NCBI GenBank assembly: GCA_947380905.1
Contig: CANCSS010000005.1
Coordinates: forward strand, 22,955-86,954
DNA: 64,000 nucleotides
Direction: 5' to 3'
Origin: Chitinophagaceae bacterium
GTDB lineage: Bacteria; Bacteroidota; Bacteroidia; Chitinophagales; Chitinophagaceae
The notes under the pieces are model-generated. The model did no database searches. It was not told the DNA's origin and saw only the letters and a list, made by a program, of their open reading frames with translations. Shown here in pieces: positions 54,069 through 63,439 of the stretch. Both the position numbers and the translations under genes were made by a program. How positions within the stretch are numbered: position 1 is the stretch's first letter; each line of letters opens with the position of its first letter.

Positions 54069-54081
54069 TGCAAACGATAGC
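54069..54081 (+). promoter_or_regulatory. LacI-type operator upstream of the GH115 gene
   Basis: TGCAAACGATAGC lies 28-40 bp before the GH115 start. It sits between a TTTG (54067) and a TAATTTTA near-match to the -7 box (54085), the position expected for repression. Confidence 0.6.
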
Positions 54082-54108
54082 ATGTAATTTTAGTAAAATG
54101 ATTTTAAA

Positions 54109-56661
54109 ATGAAAAAAATAAATTTAATACTATTTACACTTTTTTTTATCCAAGCAACTGGCCAAGAAATAATTTTATTTAAAAAAGATACAAAATCATT
54201 TCAACTCATTGGCGATCAAAAAAATCTTGAATTGGTCATTGATTCAAATGACGATTGGCTCATTCAAAAAACTGCTTCTTTTTTAAGTAATGATTTTGAG
54301 AAAGTAACCCAACATAAAATTGCCATTCATGCTAATTTAAAAAGCACGCTTAACAATGTCATAATCATTGGCACCATCAATAATTCAGCCATTATAAAAA
54401 AATTAATTGAGGACCATAAAATGAATGTGGATGATATTAAATCTCAATGGGAAGCCTATAAAATTGTAGTAGTTAATAACCCTTGTACAGGCTTGGATAA
54501 AGCAGTTGTAATTGTGGGTAGTGATAAAAGAGGTGCTGCATTTGGAGCGTTAGAAATTTCAAAACAAATTGGCGTCTCTCCTTGGTATTGGTGGGCCGAT
54601 GTACCCATTGTGCAAAGAGATAAAATTTTTATTCCATATAATTTGAATGTAAAAAGTCAACCTAAAGTAAAGTACCGAGGATTTTTTATCAATGACGAAG
54701 CTCCTGCTTTAAGTAATTGGAGCAAAGAAAAATTTGGGGGATTTAATCACTTTTTTTATGAAAATGTTTTTGAATTGCTCTTAAGATTAAAATCCAACTA
54801 TTTGTGGCCAGCCATGTGGGGCAATGCCTTTTCCGATGATGACCCTTTAAACGCTGAAATTGCAGATAAATATGGCATTGTAATAAGCAACTCCCATCAC
54901 GAACCTATGTTAAGAGCACAACAAGAATGGAAAAGATATGGCAAAGGTCCATGGAATTATCAAACCAATGATAGCACTTTAAGGGCCTTTTGGAAAAAAG
55001 GTATTGAAAATATGGGTACGCATGAAAGTGTAATAAGTATGGGTATGCGCGGTGATGGAGATATGCCTATGACGCAAGGGAGTAACATTGCATTATTAGA
55101 AAGAATTATTACAGACCAAAGAAAAATTATACAAGAAGTCACTAAGAAACAGGTTACAACTGTTCCGCAATTTTGGGCGCTGTACAAAGAAGTGCAGGAT
55201 TATTATGACAAAGGAATGAAAGTGCCCGATGATGTTACCCTACTTCTATGTGATGACAATTGGGGCAATATAAGAAAGTTGCCACTATTAAAAGATTCAA
55301 CCAGAAAAGGAGGATATGGTATTTATTACCACTTTGATTATGTTGGGGGACCAAGAAATTATAAATGGTTAAATACGAATCAAATAGCTAGAGTATGGGA
55401 GCAAATGCATTTGGCTTATGAGTACAATGTCAATAAAATATGGGTAGTCAATGTAGGAGATATAAAACCCATGGAACTCCCCATATCCTTTTTTTTAGAA
55501 CACGCTTGGGATCCAACAAAATGGAATGCAAGTAACATAGATGACTACCATAGCAAGTGGGCAAAAGAACAATTTGGTGAAAAATATGCTAAAGAGATTG
55601 GTTACTTATTAAGTAAATATACCCAATACAATGCTAGAAGAAAACCCGAGTTGCTTTCTCCAGAAACATATAGTATATCCAATTACAATGAAGCGAATAG
55701 AGTGGTTCAACAGTACAATGAATTAAAAAAAAGGGCCGAAAAAATAAACGCCAACTTACCAGCCGAATACAAAGATGCTTTTTACCAGCTAGTGCTTTAT
55801 CCGATTCAAGTTTGTGCTAATTTAAATGAATTATACCTTGCCGTTGCTAAAAATAAAGAAGCCTATTTAAATAAAAATGAATACGTCAACTATTTCGCTT
55901 TAAAAGCGGAAGATTTGTATAAGAAAGATTCTTTAAGTACCTTACAATTTCATGAATTTAAAGCTGGTAAATGGAATCACATGATGAGTCAAACCCATAT
56001 TGGATATACCTATTGGCAACAACCAAATAAAAACAGCATGCCATTAGTGCAAAAAATAGAAGGAGCCGCCATCATAAAGCCTAATGAAAATAAAGTAGCA
56101 AATGACCAGCCACAAAATGTAAAAAGGAGTCAAAATGAATGGGTTGAAAACAATAAAACCATTTCAATAGAAGCCAGTCATTACTCCAATAAATTAAATG
56201 ATAAATATGTGCAGTGGCAAGTAATAAAAAATATAGGAAGAGACGGAGATGGGGTAAGCGTATTCCCAGTCATCGCTGATAGAAAAAATATTCAAAAGAA
56301 TTCACCTCATTTAGAATATAATATTAATACTAGTAGCAAGGATAGTGGAAAAATATATTTGTACTTTTCGCCCACTTTAAACTTTCACAAAGCCACTGAT
56401 GGATTGCAATATGCTATCTCGGTAGATGAACAAACACCACAAGTATTTTCTTTAAACAAAGAAGATAATAACTTAAAAACTTGGGAACAGTGGGTAGCAG
56501 ATAATATTATTATTAAAAAGAGTACACACTTCTTTGCCCAACCGGGGAAGCATGTAATAAAGTTTTGGATGATAGACACTGGAATTATTTTACAAAAAAT
56601 TGTTACTGACTTTGGCGGTTTACAAGCAAGTTATTTAGGACCACAAGAATCAAAAAAATAA
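54109..56661 (+). CDS. GH115 xylan alpha-1,2-glucuronidase
   Basis: The 850-aa secreted protein (signal peptide LFTLFFIQATGQ) carries family GH115 features: an N-terminal domain (IVGSDKRGAAFGALEISKQI) and SPWYWWADVPI. The catalytic region follows (KYRGFFINDEAPALSNWSKE, NYLWPAMWGNAFSDDDPLN, ISNSHHEPMLRAQQEW), and then C-terminal helical and beta-sandwich domains. It removes 4-O-methyl-glucuronic acid from glucuronoxylan, including from internal residues. It heads the four-gene plus-strand operon GH115-GH43-GH10-esterase. Confidence 0.94.
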   Translation: MKKINLILFTLFFIQATGQEIILFKKDTKSFQLIGDQKNLELVIDSNDDWLIQKTASFLSNDFEKVTQHKIAIHANLKSTLNNVIIIGTINNSAIIKKLIEDHKMNVDDIKSQWEAYKIVVVNNPCTGLDKAVVIVGSDKRGAAFGALEISKQIGVSPWYWWADVPIVQRDKIFIPYNLNVKSQPKVKYRGFFINDEAPALSNWSKEKFGGFNHFFYENVFELLLRLKSNYLWPAMWGNAFSDDDPLNAEIADKYGIVISNSHHEPMLRAQQEWKRYGKGPWNYQTNDSTLRAFWKKGIENMGTHESVISMGMRGDGDMPMTQGSNIALLERIITDQRKIIQEVTKKQVTTVPQFWALYKEVQDYYDKGMKVPDDVTLLLCDDNWGNIRKLPLLKDSTRKGGYGIYYHFDYVGGPRNYKWLNTNQIARVWEQMHLAYEYNVNKIWVVNVGDIKPMELPISFFLEHAWDPTKWNASNIDDYHSKWAKEQFGEKYAKEIGYLLSKYTQYNARRKPELLSPETYSISNYNEANRVVQQYNELKKRAEKINANLPAEYKDAFYQLVLYPIQVCANLNELYLAVAKNKEAYLNKNEYVNYFALKAEDLYKKDSLSTLQFHEFKAGKWNHMMSQTHIGYTYWQQPNKNSMPLVQKIEGAAIIKPNENKVANDQPQNVKRSQNEWVENNKTISIEASHYSNKLNDKYVQWQVIKNIGRDGDGVSVFPVIADRKNIQKNSPHLEYNINTSSKDSGKIYLYFSPTLNFHKATDGLQYAISVDEQTPQVFSLNKEDNNLKTWEQWVADNIIIKKSTHFFAQPGKHVIKFWMIDTGIILQKIVTDFGGLQASYLGPQESKK

Positions 56662-56666
56662 AAAAA

Positions 56667-57728
56667 ATGAAACTACTAAAAACGATTCTATTATTTGTTA
56701 TTTATCTAATAACAAGTTCTTCACTACATGCTCAAAACGATAAGAGTATTGTTAAAAAAAAATATTTGTCTCCGCCATTGGTAAAACATATTTATACCGC
56801 AGATCCTTCAGCACATCTGTTTAATAATAAAATATACATTTATCCATCTCATGACACCGCCACTGGAACAAAAGAAGATGACGATGGTGGACATTTTAAT
56901 ATGATGGATTACCACATTCTTTCAATGGACTCCATCGGAGGCAAAGTCACTGATCATGGCATAGCTTTAAGTTTAAAAAATATTCCTTGGGCTGGTAAAC
57001 AATTGTGGGCGCCTGATGCAGCCTATGCCAATAATACCTATTACTTATACTTTCCCTTAAAAGACACAGCTGGCGTATTTAAAATTGGCGTAGCCACTAG
57101 CAAAAAACCAGAAGGCCCTTTTAAAGCAGAAAAATTACCCATCAAGGGCAGTTATAGTATTGACCCTACAGTTTTTAAAGACGATGATGGTAGCTACTAT
57201 ATGTATTTTGGTGGTATTTGGGGTGGCCAACTTCAAAGATGGGACAACAATGAATACCATGCCAAGGGGGCACTTAAAAAACCTAATGAAATAGCCATTC
57301 AACCTAGAATTGCAAAAATGACAAAAGATCTAAAATCTTTTGAAAAGGAAGTAAAAGAAATAGTGATTAAAGATAAAGATGGAAAAATATTTACAGAGAA
57401 AGACAATGATAAAAGATTTTTTGAAGCCTCTTGGATGCACAAGTACAATGGGAAATATTATTTCTCCTACTCCACAGGTGATACCCACAATATTTGTTAT
57501 GCTACCGGTAACAATCCATACGGCCCTTTCACTTATCAAGGAGTTATATTACAACCTGTGGAAGGATGGACCAATCATCACTCCATTATTCAAATAAAAA
57601 ATAAATGGTACATTTTTTATCATGATGTTCAATTAAGCGGTCAAACGCATTTAAGAAATGTAAAAGTGACTGAATTAAAATACAATAAGGATGGAACTAT
57701 AGTTACAATAAATGCATTCAAATTATAG
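56667..57728 (+). CDS. GH43 family xylosidase/arabinofuranosidase
   Basis: The 353-aa secreted protein (signal peptide ending LHAQ) has the five-bladed propeller signatures of GH43: YTADPSAHLFNNKIYIYPSH (catalytic base Asp), SIDPTVFKDDDGSYYMYFGG (pKa-tuning Asp) and RFFEASWMHKYNGKYYFSYS (acid Glu). It probably acts on xylan-derived oligosaccharides as beta-xylosidase or alpha-arabinofuranosidase; the subfamily cannot be set by eye. It lies 5 bp after GH115. Confidence 0.92.
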   Translation: MKLLKTILLFVIYLITSSSLHAQNDKSIVKKKYLSPPLVKHIYTADPSAHLFNNKIYIYPSHDTATGTKEDDDGGHFNMMDYHILSMDSIGGKVTDHGIALSLKNIPWAGKQLWAPDAAYANNTYYLYFPLKDTAGVFKIGVATSKKPEGPFKAEKLPIKGSYSIDPTVFKDDDGSYYMYFGGIWGGQLQRWDNNEYHAKGALKKPNEIAIQPRIAKMTKDLKSFEKEVKEIVIKDKDGKIFTEKDNDKRFFEASWMHKYNGKYYFSYSTGDTHNICYATGNNPYGPFTYQGVILQPVEGWTNHHSIIQIKNKWYIFYHDVQLSGQTHLRNVKVTELKYNKDGTIVTINAFKL

Positions 57729-57735
57729 TATAGTC

Positions 57736-58830
57736 ATGAAAAATAGCATTTACTTTTTTAGTATTCTACTTTTATTTTGTCAATGTGGTAGCATTAAAAA
57801 CAGTTCCTTTGAACAGACGAATGAGGGTTTAAAAGAGTTTTATAAAAAATATTTTAACATTGGCGTAGCGGTATCTGTCAGTTCAGTAAAAAATAAAAAT
57901 GCAAATTTAATCTTACATGAATTCAATAGCGTAACTGCCGAAAATGCAATGAAAATGGGCCCTATCCATCCAGCTGAAAATATGTACAATTGGAAGGACG
58001 CCGATACGATTATGGCATTTGTAAAAAATAATAATTTAAAAATTAGAGGACATAATTTGTGTTGGCATCAACAAACGCCCAAATGGATGTTTATTGACAG
58101 CCTAGGTAAAAAAGTATCTAAACAGATTTTATTGGCTAGATTAAAACAACATATTTTTGAAGTGGTAGGTAGATATAAAGGGCAAGTATACGCTTGGGAT
58201 GTAGTCAATGAAGCCATTTCAGATGCGCCCAATGAATATTTAAGAAATTCAGAATGGTATCAAATAGCTGGAAAAGAATATATTGCAAAAGCCTTTGAGT
58301 ATACCCATGAAGCGGATCCTGATGCCTTATTATTTTACAACGACTACAATGAAATCAGTGCAACAAAAAGAGCCAAAATTATAAAACTAATAACCCAATT
58401 AAAAAAAGAAGGTGTTCCTATCAATGGTATAGGGCTTCAAGGTCATTGGGCAATCAATGAACCCAGCTATGCTCAACTTGATAGTACCTTAAGTGATTTT
58501 AGTAAACTTGGATTGATGATTCAAATTACCGAATTAGATATTTCTGTATATCCTAAAGAACATGCAGCTAGAGAAAGACAAAATATAGATACCGCAACCA
58601 CCTTTTCATTAGAAAAAGAAACTAAACAAGCAGCTGTTTACAAATATTGTTTTGAATTATTTCGAAAGTATAAGAAATATATTAACAGTGTTACATTTTG
58701 GAATATCTCGGACGAACACAGTTGGCTTGATAATTTTCCAGTAAAAAATAGAAAAGACTACCCTTTACTATTTGATACCAACAATAACAGAAAAGCCGCC
58801 TATTGGGAAGTGGCCAAATGGGAAAAATAA
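57736..58830 (+). CDS. GH10 endo-beta-1,4-xylanase lipoprotein
   Basis: ATG at 57736 (MKNSIYFFSILLLFCQCGSI) gives 364 aa with a lipoprotein signal; the track start overlaps the GH43 gene and lacks this leader. The barrel has TAENAMKMGPIHP, RGHNLCWHQQTPKWMF, the acid/base Glu in AWDVVNEAISD and the nucleophile Glu in QITELDISVYPK. It cuts the xylan backbone, and the lipid anchor suggests the outer membrane surface. It is third in the xylan operon. Confidence 0.95.
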   Translation: MKNSIYFFSILLLFCQCGSIKNSSFEQTNEGLKEFYKKYFNIGVAVSVSSVKNKNANLILHEFNSVTAENAMKMGPIHPAENMYNWKDADTIMAFVKNNNLKIRGHNLCWHQQTPKWMFIDSLGKKVSKQILLARLKQHIFEVVGRYKGQVYAWDVVNEAISDAPNEYLRNSEWYQIAGKEYIAKAFEYTHEADPDALLFYNDYNEISATKRAKIIKLITQLKKEGVPINGIGLQGHWAINEPSYAQLDSTLSDFSKLGLMIQITELDISVYPKEHAARERQNIDTATTFSLEKETKQAAVYKYCFELFRKYKKYINSVTFWNISDEHSWLDNFPVKNRKDYPLLFDTNNNRKAAYWEVAKWEK

Positions 58831-58847
58831 AACTTAAAAACACAAAA

Positions 58848-60782
58848 ATGAAACATTGCTTTAATTTCAAATGTTTACTGATGCTTGTTTTCGTGGCATT
58901 TCAATTGAATTCAAATGCACAAATCAAATTGCCTAATCTTATTTCAAATGGAATGGTATTACAGCGCAATCAACCCGTAAAAATTTGGGGATGGAGTTCC
59001 CCTAAAGAAAAAATTGAAGTAAGTTTTGTAAATAAAAAATACAAAACTACCGCTGACGAAAAGGGAAACTGGAATTTGGAGCTAGCGGCCCACAAAGAAG
59101 GCGGACCCTATGAAATGACTTTAAAAGGAAAAAATCAAATCCTAATAAGCGACATTTTATATGGAGATGTTTGGTTTTGCTCAGGACAATCCAACATGGT
59201 ACATCAAGTAGAGTTGCATAAAGTTAGATACGCCGATGAAGTGGATAAAGCAAATTTTCCTGAAATTCGACACCTAACTATTCCTACTTTAACCGATTTA
59301 AATGGAGAAAAAAATGACTTACCTGTTGTAAACTGGAAAACCTGCAACCCAAGCAATGTATTGCAATTTTCTGCAGTGGCTTATTTTTTTGCAAAACAAC
59401 TCTATGAAAAATACCATATTCCCATTGGTTTAATTAATTCAAGCGTAGGCGGGACACCCATAGAAGCTTGGATTAGCGAAAATGGATTAAAAGAATTTCC
59501 AAAACTTCAAAGCACAATTCAAAAAAATAGAGATACCAATTATTTGAATAGTTTTAAAACTTCTATGAATGCTCCAAAAAAAATGGTGCAAGGTGACCAA
59601 GGATTAATTAACATGTGGTATGATATAAGCTATATCCCTAAAGGCTGGCGCAACATCAATATTCCAGGTTTTTGGGAGGATCAAGGAATTAAAAATTTAG
59701 ATGGCAATGTTTGGTATAGAAAAGAAATTGAAGTTCCTACCTCTATGACCAACGAAGAGGGAATGATTTTTTTAGGAAGAATTGTAGATGCAGATGCGGT
59801 TTATATTAATGGTAAGTTCATTGGAGGAAAAACGTATCAATACCCACAAAGAAGATATGTTTTAGAAAAGGGAATACTACACCCTGGCAAAAATAGCATA
59901 GTCATAAGAGTAACCAATACTTTTGGAAAAGGTGGTTTTGTTCCTGATAAACCTTATTGTATCAAAATAAATAATCAAACCCTTGACCTGAAAGGAGAAT
60001 GGCAATACAAAGTGGGTGAAGTGTTTGAAAGTCAAAAACAAAATACGTCGCCTAGTTTTTCTGCGCAAGATCAACCCAATGCTTTATTTAATGCTATGGT
60101 AGCACCCTTAACCAATTTCGCCATAAAAGGTTTTATTTGGTATCAAGGCGAAAGCAATGTGAGCAGATCCAATGAATATGAACAATTACAAATAGCCCAG
60201 ATAAATGATTGGAGAAAAAAATGGAACCAAGAAAACACTCCTTTTTTGTACGTACAATTACCAGGTTTTCAAGACATGAACTACTTGCCTAGTGAAAGTC
60301 AAATGGCAGAATTAAGAAATGCACAGCTCAAAGCTTTAAGTGTAAAAGCTACCGGAATGGCGATAGCGATTGATTTAGGAGAATGGAATGACATTCATCC
60401 CGATCGCAAAAAAGAAGTGGGCGATCGTTTGGCTTTATTAGCCAATAAAATCGCCTACCATGAAAACGACATGGTAAGCAATGGCCCCATTTGGGATTCC
60501 TATCTTACTGATGCCAATAAAATCACCGTCTCTTTTTCGAATTTAGGTACTGGGTTAATCAGTAATGATGGAGAAGATTTGAGGTATTTTGCTATTGCTG
60601 GAGAAGACAAAAAATTTGTTTGGGCAAAAGCAATCATTGAGAACAACAAAGTGATCATTTGGAATGATGCTATTAACCATCCTAAATATGTGAGATACGC
60701 TTGGGCAGACAATCCAGATGACGCAAATTTATACAACAAAGAGTTGTTGCCTGCTTCTCCATTTGAAATTATAATAAAATAA
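58848..60782 (+). CDS. CE20-like acetylesterase (sialate O-acetylesterase family, SGNH) with inserted beta-sandwich
   Basis: ATG at 58848 (MKHCFNFKCLLMLVFVAFQL) gives 644 aa with a signal peptide; the track start lies inside the GH10 gene. The esterase domain is split: WFCSGQSNMVHQV (Ser) comes early, and IWYQGESNVSRS and DLGEWNDIHPDRK (Asp, His) come after a beta-galactosidase-like jelly-roll insert (NVWYRKEIEVPTSMTNEEG ... HPGKNSIVIRVTNTFGKGGF). Related enzymes deacetylate xylan or xyloglucan oligosaccharides. It is last in the xylan operon, 17 bp after GH10. Confidence 0.9.
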   Translation: MKHCFNFKCLLMLVFVAFQLNSNAQIKLPNLISNGMVLQRNQPVKIWGWSSPKEKIEVSFVNKKYKTTADEKGNWNLELAAHKEGGPYEMTLKGKNQILISDILYGDVWFCSGQSNMVHQVELHKVRYADEVDKANFPEIRHLTIPTLTDLNGEKNDLPVVNWKTCNPSNVLQFSAVAYFFAKQLYEKYHIPIGLINSSVGGTPIEAWISENGLKEFPKLQSTIQKNRDTNYLNSFKTSMNAPKKMVQGDQGLINMWYDISYIPKGWRNINIPGFWEDQGIKNLDGNVWYRKEIEVPTSMTNEEGMIFLGRIVDADAVYINGKFIGGKTYQYPQRRYVLEKGILHPGKNSIVIRVTNTFGKGGFVPDKPYCIKINNQTLDLKGEWQYKVGEVFESQKQNTSPSFSAQDQPNALFNAMVAPLTNFAIKGFIWYQGESNVSRSNEYEQLQIAQINDWRKKWNQENTPFLYVQLPGFQDMNYLPSESQMAELRNAQLKALSVKATGMAIAIDLGEWNDIHPDRKKEVGDRLALLANKIAYHENDMVSNGPIWDSYLTDANKITVSFSNLGTGLISNDGEDLRYFAIAGEDKKFVWAKAIIENNKVIIWNDAINHPKYVRYAWADNPDDANLYNKELLPASPFEIIIK

Positions 60783-60792
60783 AAATCTACTT

Positions 60793-62073
60793 TTATTTAG
60801 ACTTATACACTACCCCATCTTTCATCACAAAATTGACTTGACCCATCAATTCAATATTTTTGGTGAGATCGCCAGGTACTGCAACTATGTCTGCTAATTT
60901 ATTTTTTTCAATACTTCCAAGTAGGGCTTGCGTGCCCATTAAATCTGCAGCATTCCAAGTAGCAGCTTGAATGGTTTCTAGAATGGGCATACCCCCTTCT
61001 ACCATGTATCTAAATTCAATCCAATTTTTTCCATGCGCATACACACCTGCATCTGTTCCAAAAGCAATTTTAACACCCGCTTTATAAGCTTTTGCAAAAG
61101 TAGCTTGAATTCTAGGCCCAATTTCCAAAGCTTTTTTAGTAACCATGGGAGGATAGTAACCTGGAATTTTTGCAGAATCAGCAGCAGAACGTCCTGCAAT
61201 AATCGTGGGTACTAAATAAGTACCATATTGTTTCATCAATGGAAAAACAGATTCATCCATTAAAGTACCATGTTCAATAGAACTTACGCCACCTCTAATC
61301 GCACGTTTCATGGCTTCCACTCCATGGCAATGTGCTGCCACTTTAAAGCCATAATCTTTCGCAGCTGAAACAATCGCACGAACTTCTTCTTCCGTAAATT
61401 GCGGATTTTCTCCATTGGCTGACATACTTAATACACCACCACTAGCAGTAATTTTAATTACATCACTTCCTTCTTTATATCTTTGTCTCACTGCTTTGTA
61501 AGCATCTTCTGGACCATTGATGACCCCTTCTTTTGGTCCTGGATCACCCATCAAATCTTTTCTATAATTATTCGTTGGATCTGCATGTCCACCAGTGGTT
61601 GCAATAGATTTACCAGCAGTATAAATTCTTGGACCAACAACATATCCTTTTTGAATGGCTTTTCTTAAAGCAATGTTGACGCCCGAGCCACCTAAATCAC
61701 GCACCGAAGTAAAACCAGCCATCAAATCTCTTTCTACCAAGCGCAATGCCCCATAAGCTACATCCACATCGTTTTGTGTAAAGCCATCCAAATATCTGTT
61801 GGGGCTGGTTTCATTTTCAACGTGTACATGCATATCCATTAAACCAGGCATTACGGTACTATTTTTTAAATCAACAGTTTTGTCGTTGGAACCTGCTTTT
61901 GTATAGCCATCCAATACCTCCACAATTTTATTTCCTTCCACTACAATGGTTTTTTCTTTTAACACTTTCAAGTGTTCCACATCAATTAATTGGCCACAAT
62001 ACAAATAGGTTTTTTGAGCCTGAGCAGCAAAGAAGCAGCTCGCCAAAACAAGAGAAATAATAAATGAACGCAT
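60793..62073 (-). CDS. Secreted metal-dependent amidohydrolase
   Basis: ATG at 62073 (MRSFIISLVLASCFFAAQAQ) gives 426 aa with a signal peptide; the longer track start falls in the upstream terminator. The amidohydrolase fold carries the metal ligands MPGLMDMHVHVENE, KVAAHCHG, SSIEHGT and AFGTDAGV. It resembles imidazolonepropionase/Xaa-Pro dipeptidase-type hydrolases (prolidase-like). The substrate, perhaps a peptide or cyclic amide, is not readable. It is convergent with the xylan operon (10-bp gap) and unlikely to be part of it. Confidence 0.88.
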   Translation of the reverse strand: MRSFIISLVLASCFFAAQAQKTYLYCGQLIDVEHLKVLKEKTIVVEGNKIVEVLDGYTKAGSNDKTVDLKNSTVMPGLMDMHVHVENETSPNRYLDGFTQNDVDVAYGALRLVERDLMAGFTSVRDLGGSGVNIALRKAIQKGYVVGPRIYTAGKSIATTGGHADPTNNYRKDLMGDPGPKEGVINGPEDAYKAVRQRYKEGSDVIKITASGGVLSMSANGENPQFTEEEVRAIVSAAKDYGFKVAAHCHGVEAMKRAIRGGVSSIEHGTLMDESVFPLMKQYGTYLVPTIIAGRSAADSAKIPGYYPPMVTKKALEIGPRIQATFAKAYKAGVKIAFGTDAGVYAHGKNWIEFRYMVEGGMPILETIQAATWNAADLMGTQALLGSIEKNKLADIVAVPGDLTKNIELMGQVNFVMKDGVVYKSK

Positions 62074-62103
62074 CGTATAATTATTTAGAAAATAAATATA
62101 CAA

Positions 62104-62135
62104 AAAAACCTCCGCCTTATACAGGGGAGGTTTTA
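62104..62135 (-). terminator. Rho-independent terminator after the peroxiredoxin gene
   Basis: AAAACCTCC and GGAGGTTTT form a 9-bp stem, extended by CC/GG with a bulge, followed on the minus strand by a T-run. It lies 30 bp after the peroxiredoxin stop and upstream of the amidohydrolase. Confidence 0.85.
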
Positions 62136-62165
62136 ATTTATTGGGCGATAACTCGAATTGGATAC

Positions 62166-62801
62166 TTACTTATTAGGCTGTGGGGTATAACGTAAATAAG
62201 GTTTAACAATATTTAACCCCTTAGGAAATTTCACCAAAGCGTCCTCAGTTTTGATAGCTGGTACTACAATGACGTCTTCGCCCTCTTTCCAATTGGCTGG
62301 TGTTGCCACGCTATAATTGGCAGTCAATTGTAAAGAATCAATTACCCTTAATACCTCCACAAAATTTCTTCCTGTAGAAGCGGGATAAGTAAGGGTTAAT
62401 TTAATTTTCTTGTCTGGTCCAATAATAAATAAAGAACGAACTGTGAAAGTTTCAGAAGCATTTGGATGAATCATGTCATAGGCATGGGCAATAGACTTGT
62501 CTTCATCTGCAATAATGGGGAACCCCACTGTTACATGTTGTGTTTCATTGATGTCATCGATCCATTTTTTATGACTCTCTACACCATCCACACTCAGCGC
62601 CAATACTTTTACATTGCGTTTGGCAAATTCTTCTTGCAATGCAGCAGTACGACCCAATTCGGTGGTACACACGGGTGTAAAATCTGCAGGATGAGAAAAT
62701 AATATTCCCCAACTTTCTCCTAAATAATCATGAAAACTAAGGTCGCCAATACTTGTTTTGGCTTTGAAATCGGGTGCGATATCGCCTAATCTTAAACTCA
62801 T
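62166..62801 (-). CDS. 1-Cys peroxiredoxin (Prx6-type)
   Basis: ATG at 62801 (MSLRLGDIAPDFKAKTSIGD) gives 211 aa, the normal length; the track start overlaps the -7 box. The active site HPADFTPVCTTELGRTAALQ holds the single peroxidatic Cys. The C-terminal domain (RVIDSLQLTANYSVATPANW) is of the Prx6 type. It reduces hydrogen peroxide or alkyl peroxides in the cytoplasm. Confidence 0.96.
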   Translation of the reverse strand: MSLRLGDIAPDFKAKTSIGDLSFHDYLGESWGILFSHPADFTPVCTTELGRTAALQEEFAKRNVKVLALSVDGVESHKKWIDDINETQHVTVGFPIIADEDKSIAHAYDMIHPNASETFTVRSLFIIGPDKKIKLTLTYPASTGRNFVEVLRVIDSLQLTANYSVATPANWKEGEDVIVVPAIKTEDALVKFPKGLNIVKPYLRYTPQPNK

Positions 62802-62828
62802 ATAATTGTGTTTTTTAGAATAAAAAAA

Positions 62829-62836
62829 CAAAGATA
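62829..62836 (-). promoter_or_regulatory. -7 promoter box for the peroxiredoxin gene
   Basis: The minus strand reads TATCTTTG, an exact TAnnTTTG match, ending 27 bases before the preferred ATG. No clear -33 element. Confidence 0.4.
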
Positions 62837-62902
62837 TGTTATTTCTACTAAATTAGTAGACTTTAATAAAGATATATTTTTTTATTAAAAATGAACCCAC
62901 TT

Positions 62903-63436
62903 TTATTTGCTAGGTTGTTCGGCGCTATAGAGCTCTAATAGCCCATCGGGAAGTTCCACAGTAACTGTTTTTTTAACATGATCCACCCCTTTTAAACTTT
63001 CTTCATGCAGCGGGATATAGGCTTCTTGGCCTTGATAAAGAATGGTAACCAATAATTGATGAGGTTGTTCTATCACTTCTTGAATCACCCCAATGCTTTT
63101 GCCTTTTTCTTGAACGGTATAGCCCATCAAAGCCAAGGGTGAACTCTTATTCACTAATTTTTGAAAATCTACTTGAGGCAACCAAACCTTTTTTCCAATA
63201 AGTACAGCAGTTGCCTCCCTTGTAGCAATGCCTTCGATTTGCAGATGCGTCAAGGTTTCCGTTTTAGCATTAGCAGACAAAATAAAATAAGGTATAAAAC
63301 TGGAGGTATTTTTTTCAATAAATAAAGTAGTAATTCCTTTAAAAGAAATGGGCTTCCCTAAAGCATGTTCTAATATGACCTGCCCCGTTACCCCATGTGC
63401 AGCGACCATTTTACCAATGTGTACGTAATCGTTCAT
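62903..63436 (-). CDS. rimM: 16S rRNA processing protein RimM
   Basis: The 177-aa protein has the RimM N-terminal beta-barrel (YVHIGKMVAAHGVTGQVILE) and the PRC-barrel C-terminal domain (LMGYTVQEKGKSIGVIQEVI ... VELPDGLLEL). It assists 30S head assembly by binding S19. It follows rpsP by 97 bp with a hairpin between them. trmD, which often comes next, is not downstream. A TAnnTTTG box ends 3 bases before the ATG. Confidence 0.95.
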   Translation of the reverse strand: MNDYVHIGKMVAAHGVTGQVILEHALGKPISFKGITTLFIEKNTSSFIPYFILSANAKTETLTHLQIEGIATREATAVLIGKKVWLPQVDFQKLVNKSSPLALMGYTVQEKGKSIGVIQEVIEQPHQLLVTILYQGQEAYIPLHEESLKGVDHVKKTVTVELPDGLLELYSAEQPSK

Positions 63437-63439
63437 CTA

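Larger units (their letters stand above)
53724..54108. other. Divergent regulatory region between susC and the GH115 gene
   Basis: This 385-bp stretch has no supportable ORF. It carries three LacI-type sites (53756, 53894, 54069) and a pair of 10-bp direct repeats (53785-53794 and 53807-53816). A TAATTTTA near-match to the -7 box lies at 54085, just after the third site. It should hold both promoters of the xylan locus. Confidence 0.65.
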
